DNA from: Melioribacteraceae bacterium
Lineage (GTDB): Bacteria > Bacteroidota > Ignavibacteria > Ignavibacteriales > Melioribacteraceae
Length of the DNA: 64,000 bases
NCBI GenBank assembly: GCA_011525875.1
Contig: WYBN01000010.1
Coordinates: 62,001-126,000 of the forward strand
Direction: 5' to 3'
The translations under genes and the position numbers were made by a program. Shown piece after piece: positions 59,123-64,000 of the stretch. The notes below the pieces were generated by a model. The model did no database searches and was not told where the DNA came from. It saw only the letters and a program-made list of their open reading frames with translations. Each line of letters begins with the position of its first letter. Within the stretch, counting starts at the first letter, position 1.

Positions 59123-60586
59123 ATGAAGCAAAATGAATTTTTTACGTCGCGGTGGGGACTTGTATTAGCTACTCTCGGAATAGCAATAGGAACGGGCAAT
59201 ATCTGGCGTTTTTCACGAATCGTTGCGCAGAACGGCGGCGGCTCTTTCTTAATTCCCTGGGTCGTGTTTCTTTTGCTATGGTCTGTTCCATTAATAATTT
59301 CTGAATTTGCACTCGGTAAATACGGCAGACGCGGTCCTATAGGTTCAATTGCAAAAACTGCAGGTAAATCCTTCGGGTGGATGGGCGCTTTTATAGCCTT
59401 TGTCTCTACAGCAATTATGTTCTATTATTCAGTTGTTACCGGCTGGTGTTTTAAATATCTTTATTCCTCTCTCTCGGGCGGACTTCTTCAACATTCAAAC
59501 CATTTTGATTATTGGAATAATTTCTCGTCGGGTTATGAGCCTGTGCTTTTTCATTTTATCGCGCTGCTTTTTGGTTCGATTGTAATTTACAGAGGAATTG
59601 TCAACGGTATCGAGAAGGCGAATAAATTTCTCGTAAGCTCTTTGGTAATCATTTTGCTTTTTTTATTTGTCAGGGCTGTAACACTTCCAAATGCTATTGA
59701 AGGGATAAAGTTTTTCTTCACTCCGAATATAGACTACATTCTTGATTACAAAGTCTGGCTGAACGCACTTACGCAAAATGCGTGGGATACCGGCGCAGGC
59801 TGGGGTTTGATTTTAACCTATGCAGTTTATATGAAGCAGAAGGAAGATGTACCTCTCAATGCAGCTTTAATTGGGTTTGGAAATAATTCAATATCCTTAC
59901 TTGCGGGCATAACAATTTTTTCGACAGTTTATTCGCTTAGTTCGGTTGATGCGATGAATCAGATTTCACAGTCCGGACCCGCGAATACCGGATTGACCTT
60001 TATATATCTGCCTCAACTATTTAACAGTATTTCCGGGAGCTACCTATTAAATACACTTTTTGCGTCAGCATTTTTCCTTGCGCTTTCCTTCGCTGCCCTG
60101 TCATCTCTTATCTCGCTGATTGAATTAACAACACGGACTTTTATGGATTTCGGATTTGATAGAAGAAAGTCTGTAATTTTAGTCGGCTCGATTGGATTTT
60201 TATTCGGACTTCCGTCCGCTATAAATATTGATTTCTTTGTTAACCAAGATTGGGTCTGGGGTGTCGGTTTGATTATCAGCGGGGCATTCATTTCTTTCAG
60301 CATAAATATGTTTGGTGTCGATAAGTTTCGCCGCGAAGTTATAAATGCACCGGGGAGCGATGTAAAAATCGGCAGATGGTATAATTTTATTATTAAATTC
60401 CTTATACCTCTTCAGGCTGTTTTATTGTTGGGTTGGTGGCTGATTTCATCAATTTCATGGGAACCCCAATGGTGGAATCCATTTGGCAAAGAAAATGCCG
60501 GCACAAGTCTTTTTCAATGGGGCATTGTAATTTTTATTTTTGTTTATTTCAATAAATTTATTGTTGAAAAAACTATGAGGGAATAA
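59123..60586 (+). CDS. sodium-dependent NSS/SNF-family transporter
   Basis: About twelve helices of the neurotransmitter:sodium symporter fold. The first helix has GIAIGTGNIWRFSR, the conserved unwound region of this family, with later TGWCFKYLYSSLSG and ALTQNAWDTGAGWGL. The ATG at 59123 is chosen. The small gene right after encodes a MetS-type subunit, so methionine or alanine are the best guessed substrates. Confidence 0.94.
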   Translation: MKQNEFFTSRWGLVLATLGIAIGTGNIWRFSRIVAQNGGGSFLIPWVVFLLLWSVPLIISEFALGKYGRRGPIGSIAKTAGKSFGWMGAFIAFVSTAIMFYYSVVTGWCFKYLYSSLSGGLLQHSNHFDYWNNFSSGYEPVLFHFIALLFGSIVIYRGIVNGIEKANKFLVSSLVIILLFLFVRAVTLPNAIEGIKFFFTPNIDYILDYKVWLNALTQNAWDTGAGWGLILTYAVYMKQKEDVPLNAALIGFGNNSISLLAGITIFSTVYSLSSVDAMNQISQSGPANTGLTFIYLPQLFNSISGSYLLNTLFASAFFLALSFAALSSLISLIELTTRTFMDFGFDRRKSVILVGSIGFLFGLPSAINIDFFVNQDWVWGVGLIISGAFISFSINMFGVDKFRREVINAPGSDVKIGRWYNFIIKFLIPLQAVLLLGWWLISSISWEPQWWNPFGKENAGTSLFQWGIVIFIFVYFNKFIVEKTMRE

Positions 60587-60697
60587 TTGGAAATAGCCAC
60601 TATAGCAACAATTGTCATTATAACAGGAATTGTCTGGGGAGGTCTGGGCTTTTTCTTGTTGAAAGCGATTAAAATGGAAAAGAAAAAAAATGGGTAA
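60587..60697 (+). CDS. metS: MetS-type NSS transporter small subunit (36 aa)
   Basis: Starts at TTG 60587, right after the transporter stop, and reads MEIATIATIVIITGIVWGGL, then GFFLLKAIKMEKKKNG before TAA. One membrane helix with a WGGL motif, then a basic tail: the known pattern of the small MetS subunit that follows NSS transporters of the MetP type. It overlaps the holA start by 8 bp. It is below the length at which genes are normally called. Confidence 0.85.
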   Translation: MEIATIATIVIITGIVWGGLGFFLLKAIKMEKKKNG

Positions 60698-61709
60698 AAC
60701 CGATAACTTTAAAACAGAATCAATTTATAATCTTGGGCATTATTTAAAAGAAGAAAAAATGCTTCCGATATATTTTCTATTTGGGGAAGACTCTCATACA
60801 ATTGCAAGTGCCGTTAAAATTCTCTCAAATTTTCTTGATCCTTACATAAAAAGCGAGTTTGATAAAGAAACTATTAGAGCAGAAAAGAGTTCAAATATTC
60901 TGCAGATACTTGACCTTGCGTATTCTTTTCCGTTCGGCGGCGGGAAAAAATTACTAGTGATAAATAATTTCGAGAATATTTCAGATAAAAATTCTTTCAC
61001 TGCCTATGTTGATAATCCGGCTGAATTTACCGTTCTAATTATCACACAATCCGGGAAAAAAGTTGATTTCAAGCGCGGTTTATACAAAAAGCTAGTTGAG
61101 AAGAATTTTATTTTTATAGCAAATGAGCTGCGCGGTGTGGAACTTCAACATTGGATTATTCGAAAAGCGAAAGAGCTAAAGCTGAGAATTACGCCGGAAA
61201 ATGCCATGCTGCTTATCGACATAACAGGGGAAAACAAATCTTATATTGAAATGAGTTTGATCAAACTTCAAAATTATCTGAACGATGGCGAGGAAATTTC
61301 TTCGAGTGCAATTGGGGAGATGGTTTCGGCTACAAAGGAATTTTCTATTTTTAACCTCCTTGATAAAGTGGGCGAGGGTAATAAATCGGAAGCGCTTAAA
61401 ATAGCGTTCAATCTGGTTGAGAACGGTTCGAGCCCCGTTTATATTATAACCATGCTAACAAGGTTTGTTACTACAATTGCACAAACTTTTGAAATGAATA
61501 AGAAAAAAATACACAAAAAAGAGGCTGCTAAAGAGGCGGGAGTTTCGGAATATTTTTATGAAAAATGTGCAAGAGCTGTTTATTTTAAATCCGCCTCACG
61601 GCTCCGGCAAGCCGCTAAAGCCTTGCTTGAAGCCGATACCGCAGTTAAATCGACTTCAATCGACGAAAAGTCCGCTGCTTCAATTCTGATAAGTTCTTTG
61701 ATTGAGTGA
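60690..61709 (+). CDS. holA: DNA polymerase III subunit delta
   Basis: The clamp-loader delta subunit. LPIYFLFGEDSHTIASAVKI is the family start; the later QHWIIRKAKELKLRITPENA and LIDITGENKSYIEMSLIKL fit the AAA+ domain II. The length of 339 residues is normal. It overlaps the metS 3' end. Confidence 0.92.
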   Translation: MGKTDNFKTESIYNLGHYLKEEKMLPIYFLFGEDSHTIASAVKILSNFLDPYIKSEFDKETIRAEKSSNILQILDLAYSFPFGGGKKLLVINNFENISDKNSFTAYVDNPAEFTVLIITQSGKKVDFKRGLYKKLVEKNFIFIANELRGVELQHWIIRKAKELKLRITPENAMLLIDITGENKSYIEMSLIKLQNYLNDGEEISSSAIGEMVSATKEFSIFNLLDKVGEGNKSEALKIAFNLVENGSSPVYIITMLTRFVTTIAQTFEMNKKKIHKKEAAKEAGVSEYFYEKCARAVYFKSASRLRQAAKALLEADTAVKSTSIDEKSAASILISSLIE

Positions 61710-61765
61710 TTCCTTATTTAGATTATAAATATTATTTTTTGCACCAGGTAATAATTAAAAAATGT

Positions 61766-61795
61766 GAAACATTTGCATAACCATTTGGGTATAAA
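61766..61795 (+). promoter_or_regulatory. ECF-type promoter of the sigma gene at 61801
   Basis: GAAACATTTG (61766-61775) and GTATAAA (61789-61795) resemble the motif before the sigma gene at 13267 (GTAACCTTTT and GTCTAAA). The AAC-to-GT spacing is 21 nt here and 20 nt there. Only 5 nt lie between it and the TTG start. Confidence 0.5.
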
Positions 61796-61800
61796 AACCG

Positions 61801-62388
61801 TTGAATAAGCATTTATCAGGTCTGACTGACGAAGAATTAATCAAAGAGTTTCAAGACAACAATACTCTCCAGGCATATGAGATATTGGTGAAACGCTACA
61901 AAGACCCTTTGATCAATTTCGTTTACAGATTTATAGGCGACAAGGATGTTTGCTCTGATATTGTTCAAGATACGATGATTAAGTTCTATTTGAACAAGGA
62001 TTCTTATAAGTCCTTCGCAAAGTTTTCTACATGGATTTATACAATTGCGGGGAATCTTGCAAAGAACGAATTGAAAAGGAGAAAGAGAAGGGTGATATTT
62101 TCACTCAGCTCCGCAGACGATGATGAGAAGACAATCCAGGTTGAGGACAAGTCGTTTTTCAGTCCGGATGTTTCAACTGACAGTAGAATTAAAAATGATA
62201 TTATTCAAAAAGCGTTGCTTAAAGTTAAACCTGTTTACAGAGAAGTTGTAATACTAAGAGATATACAGGGTTTTTCTTATGAAGAAATTGCAGAAATAAC
62301 AGAACTCTCGATTGGTACAGTCAAGTCGAGAATAAACCGGGGGAGATCACAATTGCAGAAATTATTAAAGAATATTTACAAAGAGTAG
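61801..62388 (+). CDS. RNA polymerase sigma factor, ECF subfamily
   Basis: A 195-residue sigma factor. Region 2: LVKRYKDPLINFVYRFIGDK and DIVQDTMIKFYLN; region 4: VKPVYREVVILRDIQGFSYE and EIAEITELSIGTVKSRINRG. The start is TTG (61801); no earlier ATG is in frame. It is followed after 3 bp by a putative anti-sigma gene. Close to the RpoE-like group. Confidence 0.94.
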   Translation: MNKHLSGLTDEELIKEFQDNNTLQAYEILVKRYKDPLINFVYRFIGDKDVCSDIVQDTMIKFYLNKDSYKSFAKFSTWIYTIAGNLAKNELKRRKRRVIFSLSSADDDEKTIQVEDKSFFSPDVSTDSRIKNDIIQKALLKVKPVYREVVILRDIQGFSYEEIAEITELSIGTVKSRINRGRSQLQKLLKNIYKE

Positions 62389-62391
62389 CTT

Positions 62392-63063
62392 ATGAAAAAA
62401 AATATTTACGATAATAAAAATGATCAACCCGATGTTGTTAAACTCCTGAATGATTTACCCAAAATTCAAACTTCGGAAAATTTTGAATTCAATCTGATGA
62501 CAAGAATTCAAAACGGGAATTTCAAACCTGAGGACAAAAAACTTCACAGTTTTTCTTTGTTCGGATTTCTTAAACCCGCACTTGTAGTTGCTGTTACATC
62601 AGTAATTGCATTTTTTGTAATTAATCTGCAAGACACAGATTATCATAATGCTCTTTTCTCGGAGCCTCAGCTTCGTAAGGAAGTATTAAATCAGCCCGAT
62701 AGCCAGCTGGAAAAGCTTGAATTTTATGTCTCGAACGAAGAGGGAGGCGCTTCAGAAGAAAAATTGGATGAAACCACAGATGGGTATAAAGTGGTGTTGA
62801 ACGATAACGATGTCATTTCCAAAGAAAAAATAGAATTTCCATTCGAGGATAAATCATTTGATCTGGACACAAGACTTAACAGGAATTATACGGGTCAGAA
62901 CCCTGCTTCACCGGGAGTTCTTGCGGGCACCGGCTCGAATCGGTTTAATTTTGAGGGTTTTTACACGAGAATTCCACCAAACCAAAAAGCTGTTGATTCA
63001 TTAAGGCAATTAAGAGATTCCCTCTACCAGGAATATCTTAAGAAGCAGCTTAACTCAAAATAA
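62392..63063 (+). CDS. putative anti-sigma factor
   Basis: A 223-residue single-pass protein. N-terminal cytoplasmic part (LNDLPKIQTSENFEFNLMTR), a membrane helix (about 63-81, ALVVAVTSVIAFFVI), then a long acidic periplasmic part. No zinc motif is seen. Its position directly after the ECF gene is the main evidence. The tail may sense envelope stress; this is a guess. Confidence 0.65.
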   Translation: MKKNIYDNKNDQPDVVKLLNDLPKIQTSENFEFNLMTRIQNGNFKPEDKKLHSFSLFGFLKPALVVAVTSVIAFFVINLQDTDYHNALFSEPQLRKEVLNQPDSQLEKLEFYVSNEEGGASEEKLDETTDGYKVVLNDNDVISKEKIEFPFEDKSFDLDTRLNRNYTGQNPASPGVLAGTGSNRFNFEGFYTRIPPNQKAVDSLRQLRDSLYQEYLKKQLNSK

Positions 63064-63076
63064 TTTTACTGCCTGA

Positions 63077-63106
63077 TTGAAAATAACAGCGTTTTTTGTA
63101 TATTTG
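63077..63106 (+). promoter_or_regulatory. promoter of rpmE
   Basis: TTG (63077-63079) and TATATTTG (63099-63106) are 19 nt apart, an exact fit to the Bacteroidota TTG-N17-23-TAnnTTTG pattern. About 25-30 nt separate it from the start codon. Confidence 0.55.
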
Positions 63107-63138
63107 TCACCTAAATTTTAAGAATAATAAGGGTTTTT

Positions 63139-63393
63139 ATGAAAAAAGGCGTTCATCCAACAAATTATAGACCGGTTGTATTTCAGGACACTTCCGCCGA
63201 TTATCAATTTTTGGTTCGTTCTACAGTTCAGACCAGCGAGACTACTGAATGGGAAGATGGGAAAACTTATCCGCTTGTAAAATTGGAAATTTCAGACAAA
63301 TCTCATCCATTCTTTACCGGCAAGCAAAAACTCCTTGATTCAACCGGACGTGTTGAAAGATTCAATAAAAAATACGGCATTAAGAAATCTTAA
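63139..63393 (+). CDS. rpmE2: 50S ribosomal protein L31 type B
   Basis: 84 residues with the type B pattern [20 protein letters not shown] and [13 protein letters not shown]; the zinc-binding cysteines of type A L31 are absent, as expected for this zinc-independent form. It has its own promoter and terminator. Confidence 0.96.
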   Translation: MKKGVHPTNYRPVVFQDTSADYQFLVRSTVQTSETTEWEDGKTYPLVKLEISDKSHPFFTGKQKLLDSTGRVERFNKKYGIKKS

Positions 63394-63416
63394 GTCCGAA
63401 TTTTTGAGGACCATTT

Positions 63417-63444
63417 AAGCCGCTTTAATTCAAGCGGCTTTTTT
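63417..63444 (+). terminator. intrinsic terminator after rpmE
   Basis: Stem AAGCCGCTT / AAGCGGCTT, loop TAATTC, followed by TTTTTT. A textbook rho-independent terminator. Confidence 0.9.
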
Positions 63445-63541
63445 GTTTCTTTCCGTAAATTGAATTATCAATTCAAAATTCTTCTCAAAATAAAACAACA
63501 ATTTTTTTATATTTCCTTATCGATTAGAAATATGATTTACC

Positions 63542-64000
63542 ATGCCGGAAAATGAAGGGTCAAAAATGGATACAGTAACGAACAGCGCCGCCGGATTAAA
63601 TCTTTATCAGGGTGTTCGGGGTTTAGCGGTTAAGATATTAAACAGAATTGACAGAACCGACGCTTATCTGGACAAGCTTCTTGAGATTGAAATAAAAAAT
63701 TCCGAATTGAAAAGCCACGACAAAGCGTTATTGTTCGAAATTGTTCACGGCGTAACGAGATATCTCGGCAGAATAGATTGGGTGTTGAACGGTTTTTATA
63801 AGGGGCAGTTTTCCAAATGCATACCGAACGTAAAGAATGCAATGCGTGTCGCTTTATATCAAATTTTATTTCTCGACAGAATACCAGAATATGCTGCGGT
63901 AAACGAAGCTGTTGAGTTTATTAAAAAATTACAGGGCAAGAAACCTGCTGATCTTACAAACGCAGTTTTAAGAAATATTATACGAAGCAAAGATGCAATT
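63542..64000 (+). CDS. rsmB: 16S rRNA (cytosine-967-C5)-methyltransferase RsmB, 3' truncated by window
   Basis: The frame is open to the end of the window. It carries the NusB-like N-terminal domain of RsmB: KILNRIDRTDAYLDKLLEIE, HDKALLFEIVHGVTRYLGRI, ALYQILFLDRIPEYAAVNEA and LTNAVLRNIIR. The methyltransferase domain lies beyond. Start ATG 63542, or 63566 (MDTVTNSAAG). A lone NusB protein would be shorter and would not begin with this extension. Confidence 0.85.
   Translation, partial: MPENEGSKMDTVTNSAAGLNLYQGVRGLAVKILNRIDRTDAYLDKLLEIEIKNSELKSHDKALLFEIVHGVTRYLGRIDWVLNGFYKGQFSKCIPNVKNAMRVALYQILFLDRIPEYAAVNEAVEFIKKLQGKKPADLTNAVLRNIIRSKDAI

Overview
The window is a dense bacterial chromosome segment of about 40% GC by eye. 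Genes lie mostly on the plus strand, often with 1-14 bp overlaps and many TTG or GTG starts. The likely source is a member of the Ignavibacteria or Bacteroidota/Chlorobi superphylum. The evidence is a secreted peptidase ending in a type IX secretion (T9SS) sorting domain with the NYPNPFNPET signature, a Chlorobi/Bacteroidota-like 2[4Fe-4S] ferredoxin, promoters of the TTG-N19-20-TAnnTTTG type, and many small outer-membrane beta-barrel and lipoprotein genes. The species cannot be named from the sequence alone.

Layout. 0-1.5 kb (minus strand): rlmN and a gdx-type SMR exporter. 1.4-2.0 kb: a non-coding stretch with palindromes and a possible gene remnant. 2-5.6 kb: acyl-CoA dehydrogenase, DUF2442, a YidD-like protein with a signal peptide, and two TPR/DUF5683 paralogues. 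5.5-8.7 kb: an ACT/UPF0210 pair and a LemA/TPM-domain pair. 9-12.7 kb: redox genes (ferredoxin, MBL hydrolase, Rieske protein, queG, trxB). 13-17 kb: ECF sigma and anti-sigma candidate, era, a DMT permease, acylphosphatase, ispF. 17-21.5 kb: DedA, lnt, threonine aldolase, thioesterase, exonuclease. 22-27.7 kb: purL, a YihY/BrkB membrane protein, a beta-CASP nuclease, an RDD protein and a small lipoprotein. 27.7-28.65 kb: a mostly non-coding stretch with a frameshifted gene remnant and the initiator tRNA. 28.6-32.7 kb: recN, then a minus-strand outer-membrane protein plus large lipoprotein operon. 32.8-38.5 kb: hemW, a DAACS symporter, proC and the T9SS M14 peptidase.

38.5-47.4 kb is the classic translation and RNA-metabolism operon rimP-nusA-infB-rbfA-truB-ribF-rpsO-pnp, preceded by a terminator-like hairpin almost touching the rimP start. 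It is followed by dusB, rng, a transaldolase, gcvT, comB, ftsK, lolA, a flippase-like membrane protein, a beta-barrel, uppP, a cyclophilin lipoprotein, and an NSS-family transporter with a previously unlisted 36-residue MetS-type small subunit. The window ends with holA, a second ECF sigma/anti-sigma candidate pair, rpmE (type B) and a 3'-truncated rsmB.

Most of the content is housekeeping. I see no CRISPR array, prophage, intact insertion sequence or obvious defence island. The more unusual signals are regulatory or remnant in nature. Two ECF sigma genes carry nearly identical bipartite upstream motifs 5-6 nt from the start codon. There is a possible attenuator before rimP, two families of palindromic intergenic elements, and a frameshifted gene remnant.
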